From Luteibacter rhizovicinus (lineage in GTDB: Bacteria > Pseudomonadota > Gammaproteobacteria > Xanthomonadales > Rhodanobacteraceae): a stretch of DNA of 64,000 nucleotides. A program made the position numbers and the translations under genes. The DNA is taken from NCBI RefSeq assembly GCF_004342265.1, contig NZ_SMCS01000002.1:248001-312000 (forward strand). Reading direction: 5' to 3'. A model generated the notes under the pieces. That model saw only the letters and a program-made list of their open reading frames with translations, was not told where the DNA came from and searched no databases. Positions 25,146 through 34,218 of the stretch are shown piece by piece (the stretch's first letter is position 1; each line of letters starts with the position of its first letter).

Positions 25146-26900
25146 ATGTTCCGACGCCTGGCACTCGCCACCGCCCTGTCCTTCGCCATCGGCGCCGTCA
25201 GCGCCCAGTCCGCCACCCCTCCCGCCTGGATCGCGCACAGCAATGCGGATGCGCAGATCCTGCTGGACGTCGTCGCGAAGTTCAGCCCCGAATCGGCATC
25301 CAGCTTTGGTCTGGACGGCTACGACCGGAAGGTGGCGGATCTCGGCCCCGATATCGACCAGCGGCAGCGCGTGGCGCTGACCGGGGCCAGGACGAAGCTC
25401 GAAACCCGCCTGACCCAGGAAAAGGACACCAATGTCCGGCAGGATCTTCAGATCCTGATCCACCAGATCGACTCCCAGCTCAAAGGCATCGACCTCAACG
25501 CCCGCTACCTGCTTCCCTATCAGGACGTCGGCCAGCTTATCTTCGGCGGCGAATTCGCCCTGCTCAAGGATGAAATCGCACCGGAGCGTCGCGTCGCCGC
25601 CGTCGACCGCCTGAAGTGCTATGTCGGTATGACACCGGGCTGCACGCCGATCGTCGACGAAGCCAAGGCCCGTACTACCGAGCGGCTGGGCGACAAGAAC
25701 CTGCTTGGACCGTACAAGGGCGACGTCGAACAGAAACTCGGCAACACCGCCCGCTACACCGACGGCGTACGCAAGCTCTTCGCCAAGTACAAGATCGCGG
25801 GCGCCGACGAAGCCCTGGACAAGATGGACGCCCAGATGAAGGGCTACGACGCCTGGGTCAAGGCGACGATCCTGCCCCGCGCACGGACGGACTTCCGCCT
25901 GCCCGAGCCGCTTTACGCGTACAACCTCGAGCAGGTCGGCCTGGACATCGCGCCGCGCGAGTTGATCAAGCAAGCGGAACTCGAGTTCATGGAAACCCGC
26001 TACGCGCTGCAGACGCTTGCGCCCGTGGTGGCGAAGGCCGAGGGCCTGCCCGATGGCGATTACCGCGCGATCATCAAAGCGCTGAAGAAAAAGCAGCTCG
26101 ACAAGAACGCCGTCGAACCGACCTATCAGGACGTGCTCGGCAAGATCGAAGCGACTATCGTCAAAGAACGCATCGTCGAACTGCCCAAACGGAAGATGGC
26201 ATTGCGTCTGGCCTCGGAAGCCGAGAGCGCCGCCGTCCCCGCACCGCACATGGACCCGCCACCCTTCGTCAACAACAAGGGCGAACGCGGCACCTTCGTA
26301 CTGACCATGGGCAACCCGCCGACGAGCGGCGCCAAGTCGGATGCCTATGACGACTTCACGTTCCCCGCCGCTGCGTGGACGCTGACCGCGCACGAAGGGC
26401 GCCCGGGTCACGAGTTGCAATTCGCGGCCATGGTGGAACGCGGGGTGTCCCTGACGCGCAGCCTGTTCGCGTTCAACAGCGTCAACGTCGAGGGCTGGGC
26501 ACTTTATGCCGAAGCGGAGATGGTGCCGTACGAGCCACCCGCCGGCCAGTTCGTCGCGCTGCAGTTCCGGCTGCTGCGCGCCGCGCGCGCGTTCCTCGAC
26601 CCGATGCTCAATCTCGGTCTGATTACCCGCGACCGGGCCCACGACATCCTCGTCGAGGACGTGGGCATGTCCGAAGCGATGGCGCGTCAGGAACTGGATC
26701 GCTATACGTTCAATTCGCCCGGTCAGGCCACGGCGTATTTCTACGGATACACGCGCATCCTGCAGCTACGTGCCGAAACCGAAATCCGTCTGGGCAAGCG
26801 CTTCGACCGGAAGGCGTTCAACGACTTCCTGATCGCGCAGGGCTTGCTTCCGCCCGATCAGCTGGCCGAGGCGGTACGCACGGGATTCATGACGAAATAG
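25146..26900 (+). CDS. Exported DUF885 metallopeptidase-like protein
   Basis: 584 residues with signal peptide MFRRLALATALSFAIGAVSAQS. The DUF885 signature TAHEGRPGHELQ lies near residue 416: HExxxGH supplies putative zinc ligands and a catalytic Glu. It is followed by NVEGWALYAEAEM with the third acidic ligand and LRAARAFLDPMLN. The C-terminus (DRYTFNSPGQATAYFYGY) is also family-typical. DUF885 proteins are distant relatives of M3/M32-type carboxypeptidases; substrate unknown. Likely periplasmic. Single gene. Confidence 0.92.
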   Translation: MFRRLALATALSFAIGAVSAQSATPPAWIAHSNADAQILLDVVAKFSPESASSFGLDGYDRKVADLGPDIDQRQRVALTGARTKLETRLTQEKDTNVRQDLQILIHQIDSQLKGIDLNARYLLPYQDVGQLIFGGEFALLKDEIAPERRVAAVDRLKCYVGMTPGCTPIVDEAKARTTERLGDKNLLGPYKGDVEQKLGNTARYTDGVRKLFAKYKIAGADEALDKMDAQMKGYDAWVKATILPRARTDFRLPEPLYAYNLEQVGLDIAPRELIKQAELEFMETRYALQTLAPVVAKAEGLPDGDYRAIIKALKKKQLDKNAVEPTYQDVLGKIEATIVKERIVELPKRKMALRLASEAESAAVPAPHMDPPPFVNNKGERGTFVLTMGNPPTSGAKSDAYDDFTFPAAAWTLTAHEGRPGHELQFAAMVERGVSLTRSLFAFNSVNVEGWALYAEAEMVPYEPPAGQFVALQFRLLRAARAFLDPMLNLGLITRDRAHDILVEDVGMSEAMARQELDRYTFNSPGQATAYFYGYTRILQLRAETEIRLGKRFDRKAFNDFLIAQGLLPPDQLAEAVRTGFMTK

Positions 26901-26922
26901 AAGATCGGACCCGGCGCGCCGC

Positions 26923-27591
26923 TCAGCGCGGCGCGTCGGGAATGACGTAAAGCAGCACGGCCAGGTAATGCAGAACGCTGCCGGCCAGCACGAAGAAATG
27001 CCATATCGCGTGGTGATAGGGCAACCGCCGCGCCATGTAGAACGGAACGCCGGCGGTATATGCCAGGCCGCCGGCAAACAGCAGCACGAGCCCTCCCGTT
27101 TCGACATGCGTACGCAGGGGCTCGATGGCCACGACGGCAACCCAGCCCATGGCGACATAGAGGAACACTGCAGCCTTGCGATACCGCTTGAGCATACCCA
27201 GCTCCAGCGCACTGCCGACGATCGCGATTCCCCAGATCGTCCCGAACAGACTCCAGCCCCACGCGCCCGGCAGGGCCAGCAGCGTGAATGGCGTATACGT
27301 ACCGGCGATCAGCAGGAAGATCGCGATATGGTCCAGCGTCCGCAACACACGCTTGGCCATGACGCCGGGAATCGCGTGATACAGAGTCGAAGCCGTGTAC
27401 AGCAGGATCAGCGTCGTGCCGAAAACGGAGCTGGCCACCACGGCACGCGCGCCACCGTACAAAGCCGCGAAGGCGACCAGCACGGCGAGTCCGGCGATGC
27501 TCGCCACAAGCCCGATCCCATGAATCACGCTGCTGGCGACTTCTTCGCCATGCGGATATTGGGGCGACGCTGTGCTTGCGTTGACGGCCAT
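26923..27591 (-). CDS. Hemolysin III / PAQR-family membrane protein
   Basis: 222 residues from ATG 27591, preceded by GGAGAC. Seven hydrophobic segments. The family motifs are present: GEEVASSVIHGIGLVASIAGL, STLYHAIP, LDHIAIFLLIAGTYTPF and HHAIWHFFVLAGSVLHY. The His and Asp residues of the predicted metal site are kept. The molecular role in bacteria is unsettled despite the name. Divergent from the universal stress gene. Confidence 0.93.
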   Translation of the reverse strand: MAVNASTASPQYPHGEEVASSVIHGIGLVASIAGLAVLVAFAALYGGARAVVASSVFGTTLILLYTASTLYHAIPGVMAKRVLRTLDHIAIFLLIAGTYTPFTLLALPGAWGWSLFGTIWGIAIVGSALELGMLKRYRKAAVFLYVAMGWVAVVAIEPLRTHVETGGLVLLFAGGLAYTAGVPFYMARRLPYHHAIWHFFVLAGSVLHYLAVLLYVIPDAPR

Positions 27592-27633
27592 GGTGTCTCC
27601 AATAGTTTTAAACGCCGCGGGGCGAACCACGCC

Positions 27634-27705
27634 GGGGTACGGTACCCCAGAGCCCACCAAATGAGAACCGTTCCCGACACCGCGCCATCTCATTTGGACG
27701 TCCAA
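27634..27705. promoter_or_regulatory. Cluster of three palindromes between divergent genes
   Basis: GGGGTAC-G-GTACCCC (27634-27648), CCAAATGAGA-21-TCTCATTTGG (27657-27697) and the perfect TTGGACGTCCAA (27694-27705) lie in 72 bases. They look like protein-binding sites for the region between hemolysin III and the universal stress protein. Confidence 0.5.
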
Positions 27706-27803
27706 TGTTAAGAACGACCTCACCCGGCCTGAACATTCAGCGAAGCTCTCCCGTCATAACGTGTGCGTCGCCGGAAACGATCTCCCCCGATTCACCGGCC
27801 CTC

Positions 27804-27832
27804 TGCCCACCCTCCCGGTGGGCATTTTTTTT
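27804..27832 (+). terminator. Orphan rho-independent terminator
   Basis: TGCCCACC and GGTGGGCA arms form a tight hairpin followed by eight T. No gene lies before it on this strand for about 200 bases and a start codon follows at 27876, so it could be an attenuator or end a small RNA. Confidence 0.8.
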
Positions 27833-27875
27833 CCGCGCGCTTGACCCGACCGGCCTTGAGGTGTTCCATCGCCAC

Positions 27876-28703
27876 ATGACCATCGAACTCCTGTTGCACC
27901 TGGGTCGTCTTCCGCCGCAAGGCGCAAGCCTGCGTGCGGCCCTCATACTCGCCAAACGCATCGGGGCGCACCTCGACGGCCTGTATGTCGTCGACCTGCC
28001 AGCCGCGGCATTCACCGTCCCCGAGGCGGTGCCGATGCAACTGGACGCCGTCCGGCAACGCGCCACCGACGCGCGAGCCATGGCCGGCGAATGGCAGACA
28101 CTCCTCGAACCGCGGGGCCTCGCCGGCAACTGGCGTGTCGGCAACGGCGATACCGTGCAATTGCTGGTCCATGCCTCGGCCGGTTACGACCTGCTGATCA
28201 TGGAGCGCGGCGGCACGATGCGCGGCGATGCGCCGGTCGGCTTCGGCGTCGTGTCGCGAACCGTCTTCGGCAGCAACCGTGGCGTCCTGGTGATACCCGA
28301 GCAGGCTCCCGTCAACAGTCTCGGCGACAACGTACTCATCGCCTGGAACGGCAGCAAGGAATCGGCGCTGGCAGTACGTGCCGCCCTGCCCCTGCTGCGC
28401 AAGGCCGGCAAGGTCACGGTCATCGACGGCAGTCGCGACCAGGACAACGATGTCTGTTCGCTGCCCGACACGAATATCTGCGGCTGGCTCGATACGCACG
28501 ACATCAAGGCGGACGTCAGGCGCCTGGACGAAGCCGCCGTCGCGGCACCCGGCCCGGCCCTGCTGGATATGGCCCATGCCGACAACGTCGACCTGATCGT
28601 CATGGGTGCCTGGGGGCGTTCGCGCCTGTCGGAGATGGTCCTCGGCGGCACGACCCGTTACCTGTTCATGCAGAGCGACGTACCCATGCTGGTCGCCAAC
28701 TAG
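27876..28703 (+). CDS. Universal stress protein, two UspA domains
   Basis: 275 residues from ATG 27876. The N-terminal UspA half is degenerate. The C-terminal half keeps VLIAWNGSKESALAVRAALP and the ATP-binding pattern GAWGRSRLSEMVLGGTTRYLF. Tandem Usp proteins respond to stress or starvation; their targets are mostly unknown. It follows a terminator hairpin within its apparent leader, which suggests control by attenuation or a separate upstream small transcript. Confidence 0.9.
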   Translation: MTIELLLHLGRLPPQGASLRAALILAKRIGAHLDGLYVVDLPAAAFTVPEAVPMQLDAVRQRATDARAMAGEWQTLLEPRGLAGNWRVGNGDTVQLLVHASAGYDLLIMERGGTMRGDAPVGFGVVSRTVFGSNRGVLVIPEQAPVNSLGDNVLIAWNGSKESALAVRAALPLLRKAGKVTVIDGSRDQDNDVCSLPDTNICGWLDTHDIKADVRRLDEAAVAAPGPALLDMAHADNVDLIVMGAWGRSRLSEMVLGGTTRYLFMQSDVPMLVAN

Positions 28704-28842
28704 CGGACGTCTATACGCCCGCTTGCAAAGACGTCGCAGACATGCTGTTCTGTAGCCGGACCTGAACGCATCCCCACCCGGCCATCCGCCGGAGGCGTTC
28801 CGAGACCGCGCTCTACCTTCCCTCATCGTCAGGAGGTGGCTC

Positions 28843-29511
28843 ATGTCGTCCGCACGTCCGCAATTCCTCGCCGAAGTTCATCCCGACACGGTTCGCATCG
28901 TGGCCATGAGTGCGGCCATCGCGCTCAATGCCGCGGTCCTGCTCGCCGCCATGCGCCCTATGGCCGCGGATATATCGCTGATCGAAGTCGCCAAGCCTTT
29001 CGCCATCGCATGGCACGAACCGCCGCCGGTCGCGCCGATCCCGCCACCCATCGATCTGAAGCCGATACCCGCGACACCGCACGCGCCGACGGCGGCAGCG
29101 ACGCCGCATCCCACACCCGCTCCCGTTGCGGTCAGCACGCCGACCGACGAAGGCACGATCGCGCCGGTTCCCGTCACTCCCTCCATCGCGCCGCCCACCG
29201 ATGCCGCACCCGTCACGGCGGCGCCGCTGGCGGGCGTCACGCTCGCCTATGTATCGGCGCCAGCGCCTGCTTACCCGACGATCGCGGTGCGTCGCCATCT
29301 CTCCGGCACGGTTGTGCTTCGTGTGCTGGTAGACGAATCGGGCAAGCCGATCGATGTGGTCGTGGAGTCGAGTAGCGGCCACGACGTGCTCGACAAGGCA
29401 GCGCGAGAGCAGGTACTTGCGAAATGGACGTTCCAGCCTGCGCAAACCAACGGTCAGCATGTAAAGGCGTGGGCACGCGTGCCCGTCACTTTCGATCTGC
29501 GTAGTCTGTAA
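28843..29511 (+). CDS. TonB-family energy transducer
   Basis: 222 residues. One membrane anchor (about residues 19-38), then a Pro-rich spacer to about residue 130 (PPPVAPIPPPIDLKPIPATP and following), then a C-terminal TonB fold with PAPAYPTIAVRRHLSGTVVLRVLVDESGKPIDVVVESSSG and LAKWTFQPAQTNGQ. It would link inner-membrane proton force to the TBDRs; three such receptors are encoded in this window. No exbB or exbD is adjacent. Confidence 0.92.
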   Translation: MSSARPQFLAEVHPDTVRIVAMSAAIALNAAVLLAAMRPMAADISLIEVAKPFAIAWHEPPPVAPIPPPIDLKPIPATPHAPTAAATPHPTPAPVAVSTPTDEGTIAPVPVTPSIAPPTDAAPVTAAPLAGVTLAYVSAPAPAYPTIAVRRHLSGTVVLRVLVDESGKPIDVVVESSSGHDVLDKAAREQVLAKWTFQPAQTNGQHVKAWARVPVTFDLRSL

Positions 29512-29968
29512 CGCGCCCGGCGATGGCGTGCCGCAGTCCTCACTGCGACCGCGGCACACCATCGCCGAACGTCACCCGTTCCCTCATCGTCATTCCGGCG
29601 CACGCCGGAATCCGCGGCGAGGCGATCGGTGATCGCGACGGCGATGGTCGCTTTCAAGCGGACACTTCAGCGTTCGGGCTTGCCCTCACGTGGTCGCTGC
29701 GGACCCCGGCGTGCGCCGGGGTGACGGTGAGGAATGTCCAGTTCGCACGCAGGTCTTGTGTAGGAGCGCTCTTGAGCGCGATGTCCTCGAGGTTGCGGGA
29801 AGTGCTGAATCACCGTTATCGCGATAACCCACTGCACCGCACTGGGCTCCTGCCTGCGCAGGAGCGACGGTGAGGGGATGGGATTTTCGCAGCGATAGCT
29901 GGGTCAGACATGGCGCGCAGCGCAACCAGGCACGAGGGATACCCGTCCCTCGTGCACGGAAAGAGCAT
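29512..29968. repeat. Intergenic region filled with short palindromic repeats
   Basis: No credible gene. Four palindromes: ATTCCGGCG-2-CGCCGGAAT (29592-29611), ACCCCGGCG-2-CGCCGGGGT (29703-29722), GCGCTC-2-GAGCGC within TAGGAGCGC (29761-29779), and GCTCCTGC-4-GCAGGAGC (29846-29865). The first and its flank recur at 57437. Translated frames give the well-known false-protein string PAQAGAQ/RTPGSA. Confidence 0.82.
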
Positions 29969-30268
29969 TCAATGCGTCGTCGGCGCCGCCTGCGTGACCA
30001 CCACCTGCGGACGGCGAGCCGAACGTGCGATCAGCCAGACGATCACAGCGACGAGCAGTACCGGCGCAAGCAACGGCAGCATCGCGATGGCCACGATCGG
30101 GCCGGCGATCAGCAGGGCCAATCCGCCGAACAGCACGCCGAGCACACTAGCGATGATGCTGAACACGCCGCCGATGATGCCGAAGGCGAGCTTGAACACC
30201 GCGCCGATCAGCGCGAAGACCAACCAGAACGAAACGACAAGCATAACGAGCGCGGTAAAGACGATCAT
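29969..30268 (-). CDS. Small hydrophobic membrane protein
   Basis: 99 residues from ATG 30268 behind a near-ideal ribosome site (GGAGGA). Two or three hydrophobic stretches cover almost the whole chain: IVFTALVMLVVSFWLVFALI; LAFGIIGGVFSIIASVLGVLFGG; LPLLAPVLLVAVIVWLIA. A short basic tail follows. No family recognised beyond a generic small membrane protein. Stands alone. Confidence 0.8.
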   Translation of the reverse strand: MIVFTALVMLVVSFWLVFALIGAVFKLAFGIIGGVFSIIASVLGVLFGGLALLIAGPIVAIAMLPLLAPVLLVAVIVWLIARSARRPQVVVTQAAPTTH

Positions 30269-30450
30269 CGGTATTCCTCCAGCGAAAGACGCCAACCAAC
30301 CCGTGCGTCCGGTACGGCTTCGATGCACGGGCCGCCAGAAGAGTTTAAAGGCGATTTCATCAAGGAATACTCCCGATTCGGCCCTGGGGTTACGCCCGTT
30401 TAACGGCCAGCATGGTCCACTCCCGCCCATCAAGGTTTGGGGCGGCCCTT

Positions 30451-31029
30451 ATGGGAAATCGTTCATCCGTCATCAGAACCCTGCGTGATGTCGCATTCGA
30501 CTGTAGCGGAGGGCAACATCCCGATCTCGCCCTTATGGGACGGGAGCTCGGGCGTGTGATCCACAGCCGTAGCGGCGAGCTGGATGCCGCGCTGGGTACG
30601 CTGCGCGAGCGCCGTCGCGGCTTCGAGCGCTGGCTGGTGGCCGAGCGCGCGAAGCCCGGCATCAGCGTGCTCGTCATGGCGTGGCCGGCGAACTACGCCA
30701 CGCCCGTGCACGATCACGGCGGCCTGTGGGGTCTGGAGGCCGCGATTTCGGGTGCACTCGAAGTCGAATCCTTTCTGCACGATCCGGTCGACCGCTCGCT
30801 GCGCAGCCAGGGCCGCACCTGGCTTGGCCCCGGCGATGCCACGTGGTTCGACGCCGCCGAAACGCACACGCACCGCTGTCGCAATTTGTCGCGGCAGGAA
30901 ACCGCGCTGACGCTTCACGTGTATGGTGGCGATCTGGCACAGTACCTCGCGTACGAGCAACCGGGCCCATCCGGGCACTGGATCGCTCGTCCTCGGCATT
31001 CGGAAATAGCCGGACGCCTGACGGCCTGA
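30451..31029 (+). CDS. Cysteine-dioxygenase-like cupin protein
   Basis: 192 residues from ATG 30451; an ATG at 30412 is a possible alternative. The cupin core PVHDHGGLWGLEAAISGALEVESF gives two metal-ligand His, and the second motif THTHRCRNLS gives the third, as in the cysteine dioxygenase type I family. It could oxidise a small thiol or carboxylate with Fe(II) and oxygen. The next gene, 43 bp downstream, codes for an FAD/NAD-binding protein, a recurrent pairing that suggests one pathway. Confidence 0.85.
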   Translation: MGNRSSVIRTLRDVAFDCSGGQHPDLALMGRELGRVIHSRSGELDAALGTLRERRRGFERWLVAERAKPGISVLVMAWPANYATPVHDHGGLWGLEAAISGALEVESFLHDPVDRSLRSQGRTWLGPGDATWFDAAETHTHRCRNLSRQETALTLHVYGGDLAQYLAYEQPGPSGHWIARPRHSEIAGRLTA

Positions 31030-31072
31030 CCAGGAAAAGCGTCAACGACCGCCACGGGGCGAAGGATCAAAC

Positions 31073-32446
31073 ATGTTTCGAAAGGTCGCCATCATCGGCG
31101 GCGGCGCTGCGGCCGCAACGCTGGTGAGCGAATTGCTGGAACGGCGTACGACCCAGCCGTTACATCTTTACTGGTACACCGGCGACGGTTCGGGCCGCGG
31201 CATCGCTTATGGCACGCGGTCTCCGCACCATCTGCTGAACGTGCGTGCCGCGTCGATGGGTATGTTCGCGAGCAAGCCGCAGGGCTTCCTCGAATACGCC
31301 CAGGCGGCGGACCCGACGGTTTCCGGTTCGGATTTCCTGCCGCGTCGCCTTTACGGCGAATACCTGGAGTCGCGCGTCGCGCAGGCGATGGCCAAGGCAT
31401 CGGCTTCGGGGCATGAAGTCCGCCAGATTCCCTTTACGGTCGATTCGCTGGTACCCGAGCCCAGTGGCGTTACGGTCGGTTATGGCGACGAGTCGAACCA
31501 GACCGACGCCGCCGTGCTGGCCATCGGCTCGCTGCCGCCACGCTCGCTGCCCGGCGTCGACGCCGACGTCATCGCCAGCGGCCGCTATATCACCGATCCC
31601 TGGCCGTTCCTTGCGAACGCGGAACCCGATGAGCGCCCTCTTCGCGTGCTGGTCATCGGGCTTGGCCTGACCGCCGTCGACGTACTGCTCGATCTCTCCG
31701 AGCGCTGGCCCAACGCGACATTCACCGCGTTGTCGCGCCACGGTCTGCTGCCCGAAGCGCATCTCAGTGCCGCGTCGGCACCGGCAGGCGATGGGGCGGA
31801 GCTGGTCGAAGCACTGGAAGACGATCCGAATATCCGCATGTGGATCGCCCGTCTGCGCGAAGCGACGGAGCACGCCGACGACTGGCGCGTCGTCACGGAC
31901 AGCCTGCGGTCGGTGACATCGAAACTCTGGACGCTGTTGCCCGACGAGCAGCGCTCGCGCTTCCTGCGTCACGCACGCTGGGCATGGGAACGTGCCCGCC
32001 ACCGTATGCCACCCCAGGTTGCCGAAAGCATCGCCGCCATGGAAAAAGCCGGCCGCTTCCTCCGCGGTCGCGGCCGGATGCAGACGGTGAAGCTCGCCGA
32101 CGATGGCTCGCTGTCCGTCACGCGCGTCAAGCCGGGCGGCGTGAAGGAAACCGCCAGCTTCGATGTCGTCGTGCAGACGGTCGGTCTCAACACCGACACA
32201 CTGCGTACCGAGCACCCCCTCGTGCGCCAGTTGGTGACCAACGGGCATGCCAGACCCGAAGCACTGGGCCTGGGTTTTGCGGCACAGGCCAACGGCGCCC
32301 TGCTGGACGGCGACGGCAAGCCGCGCCCGAACCTGTTCGCCATCGGCACGCTGCTGCGCGGGGCGCTGTGGGAGTCCACGGCGATGCCAGAAATCCGCGT
32401 ACAGGCGCGCAATCTGGCCGACACGCTGCTGCGCGACCAGGGATGA
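31073..32446 (+). CDS. FAD/NAD(P)-binding protein, YdhS-like
   Basis: 457 residues. N-terminal dinucleotide fold VAIIGGGAAAATLVSELL, then GRGIAYGT...HLLNVRAASMGMF and DFLPRRLYGEYL, typical of the FAD-NAD(P)-binding family represented by Escherichia coli YdhS. A second Rossmann motif VLVIGLGLTAVDVLLDL lies near residue 196. The C-terminus has PNLFAIGTLLRGALWESTAMPEIRVQA. The reaction is unknown. Likely transcribed with the preceding cupin gene. Confidence 0.9.
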   Translation: MFRKVAIIGGGAAAATLVSELLERRTTQPLHLYWYTGDGSGRGIAYGTRSPHHLLNVRAASMGMFASKPQGFLEYAQAADPTVSGSDFLPRRLYGEYLESRVAQAMAKASASGHEVRQIPFTVDSLVPEPSGVTVGYGDESNQTDAAVLAIGSLPPRSLPGVDADVIASGRYITDPWPFLANAEPDERPLRVLVIGLGLTAVDVLLDLSERWPNATFTALSRHGLLPEAHLSAASAPAGDGAELVEALEDDPNIRMWIARLREATEHADDWRVVTDSLRSVTSKLWTLLPDEQRSRFLRHARWAWERARHRMPPQVAESIAAMEKAGRFLRGRGRMQTVKLADDGSLSVTRVKPGGVKETASFDVVVQTVGLNTDTLRTEHPLVRQLVTNGHARPEALGLGFAAQANGALLDGDGKPRPNLFAIGTLLRGALWESTAMPEIRVQARNLADTLLRDQG

Positions 32447-32557
32447 TCGTTACGTACAAGCGAGCAGGGCTCCGGTGGAGCACCATGCAAGACCACCGGA
32501 ACATCACATAGCCGCGGCGATAGTGGCACCCCGGCTCAGAAACGAGAGGATCGCAGC

Positions 32558-32809
32558 ATGCGTGCCGATATCGAAGAAGGCTTCATGGTGTTCATCGCCG
32601 ACGGACAGGACGGCATCGGTTCGGTGCGCCAGCTCAAGCGCGACACCGACGAACTGGTCGTCTACATCGAGAACGCGGGCGACTTCGTCGTACCGGCTTC
32701 GGCTGTCGCGGAAGTGCACTCGGGCAAGGTGATCCTCAACCTGCATCACCTCGGTGCCGATCTGCGCGAAGCCATCCGTCACGCGCGGGATTCCGAATAC
32801 CCGCACTGA
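32558..32809 (+). CDS. Small conserved protein, PRC-barrel/DUF2171-like
   Basis: 83 residues, start preceded by GAGAGGA. The pattern EEGFMVFIADGQDGIGSVRQLKRDTDELVVYIENAGDFVVPASAVAEVHSGKVIL resembles small PRC-barrel-like proteins that carry a central beta barrel. No signal or membrane segment. Function unknown. It converges with the phosphatase gene. Confidence 0.75.
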   Translation: MRADIEEGFMVFIADGQDGIGSVRQLKRDTDELVVYIENAGDFVVPASAVAEVHSGKVILNLHHLGADLREAIRHARDSEYPH

Positions 32810-32816
32810 CGGGTTT

Positions 32817-33146
32817 CTATCGCGCAGGAAGGAACGGCGTCACTTTGCGCTCGAGCAACCGCACGAGTTCGGGCTGCATGAATTCGTAATCGTCGGGAAT
32901 ATCCAGACAGACGACGCGTGCCCCGCCGAGGCTGGCGCGGAATTTTTCCGCCAGCTTACGGCGATGACTCTTCTCCATCACGAAGATCAGGTCGGCCCAT
33001 TGCACGAGTTCGTTCGACACCGGCACATCGGCGTCGTGCTTCAGACCCGCCGAGGCGACCTCGATACCCGGCCAGTCCGCGAAGACATGCTCCGCGGTCG
33101 GACTGCGCAGGCGGTTCTGTCCGCAGATGAAAAGAATGGTTTGCAT
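32817..33146 (-). CDS. Low-molecular-weight protein tyrosine phosphatase-like protein
   Basis: 109 residues, shorter than the usual 150 or so of LMW-PTP. The P-loop CGQNRLRSPTAE keeps CX5RS. Canonical LMW-PTPs have a second Cys just before that Arg; here it is Leu. The C-terminal acidic part DIPDDYEFMQPELV supplies the likely general acid. It fits the short predicted phosphatase family (COG4551-like). It lies 9 bp after the dehydrogenase gene, in the same direction. Confidence 0.85.
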   Translation of the reverse strand: MQTILFICGQNRLRSPTAEHVFADWPGIEVASAGLKHDADVPVSNELVQWADLIFVMEKSHRRKLAEKFRASLGGARVVCLDIPDDYEFMQPELVRLLERKVTPFLPAR

Positions 33147-33155
33147 GACGAACTT

Positions 33156-34169
33156 TCAGAACCCTTCCAGCACCACCTTGCCGATCGCACCAGAACTCTC
33201 CAGAAGCGCATGCGCCCTGCGCAGATTCGCGGCATCGATTTTTCCGAAGTTCTCGCGCATGGTGCTGCGCAAAACACCCGCGTCGACGAGATCGGCAACT
33301 TCGTTGAGGATCTTGTGCTGCCGGATCATGTCCTCGGTCCTGAACAGCGAACGAGTAAACATCGACTCCCAATGCAGCGAGATGCTCTTGCGCTTCAGTG
33401 CGGTGATGTCGAGCGGTTCGGCGGGATCGTCGATGAGACCGAGCTTGCCCTGCGGTTTCAGCAGGTCGACCAGCGCGGCATAGTGCTTTTCGGTATGAGT
33501 GAGGCTCATGACGTAGTCGACGCCTTCCGGCGCCACGGCGCGCACTTCGTCGCCGAGCGGCTTGCTGTGGTCGACGACGTGATGCGCGCCTAGCTGCGTG
33601 ACCCAGTCGCGCGTTTCCGCACGCGATGCCGTGCCGATGACCGTGAGACCGGTGAGCCGGCGAGCGAACTGCACGGCCATGGAGCCGACGCCACCGGCCG
33701 CCCCGACGATCAGCAATGTGCCGGCCTTGCCCTGGGTGCCGGGCGCGACGCCCAGGCGATCGAACAGCAGCTCCCATGCCGTCAGCGATGTCAGCGGCAT
33801 CGCGGCGGCTTCGGCGAAGCCGAGTGTCGACGGCTTGCGGCCCACGATGCGCTCGTCGACGACATGCAGTTCGCTGTTCGCGCCCGGCCGGTCGATCGCG
33901 CCGGCATAGAACACCGTATCGCCTTTCCTGAACAACGTGACTTCGGCACCTGTCGCTACGACGGTACCGGCGACGTCCCATCCGAGCACCTTGTCGGCGC
34001 CTTCGGGATCCATGCGCTGACGGACTTTCGTGTCGACCGGATTGACCGAGATGGCTTCGACACGGACCAGCAGGTCGCGCCCCTGCGCCACGGGCTCGGG
34101 CAGTTCGACGTCGATCAGGCTGTCCTCGCGATCGATGGACAGCGGCTTGCGATAGGCAACGGCTTTCAT
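33156..34169 (-). CDS. Zinc-independent quinone-oxidoreductase-like alcohol dehydrogenase (MDR family)
   Basis: 337 residues. The catalytic domain starts MKAVAYRKPLSIDREDSLIDVELPEP. The nucleotide-binding domain has VGAAGGVGSMAVQFAR (about residue 155). No structural-zinc Cys cluster is present, so it belongs to the quinone-reductase-like branch sometimes called zinc-binding alcohol dehydrogenase by annotation. It likely uses NADPH to reduce quinones or enones. The next gene on this strand, 9 bp on, is the small phosphatase; the MFS gene lies 49 bp upstream in the same direction. Confidence 0.9.
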   Translation of the reverse strand: MKAVAYRKPLSIDREDSLIDVELPEPVAQGRDLLVRVEAISVNPVDTKVRQRMDPEGADKVLGWDVAGTVVATGAEVTLFRKGDTVFYAGAIDRPGANSELHVVDERIVGRKPSTLGFAEAAAMPLTSLTAWELLFDRLGVAPGTQGKAGTLLIVGAAGGVGSMAVQFARRLTGLTVIGTASRAETRDWVTQLGAHHVVDHSKPLGDEVRAVAPEGVDYVMSLTHTEKHYAALVDLLKPQGKLGLIDDPAEPLDITALKRKSISLHWESMFTRSLFRTEDMIRQHKILNEVADLVDAGVLRSTMRENFGKIDAANLRRAHALLESSGAIGKVVLEGF

Positions 34170-34218
34170 GCATCAGCTCCGGGAAGGCAGGGGGAATAAG
34201 GTCTTGGCGGATAATGCA

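Noticed and set aside
24843-26642. 599-codon open frame on the minus strand
   Set aside because: Antisense to the DUF456 and DUF885 genes, both well supported.
29686-29925. Possible 79-residue protein
   Set aside because: Its sequence (PAQAGAQ, RTPGSA) is the well-known false translation of short palindromic repeats.
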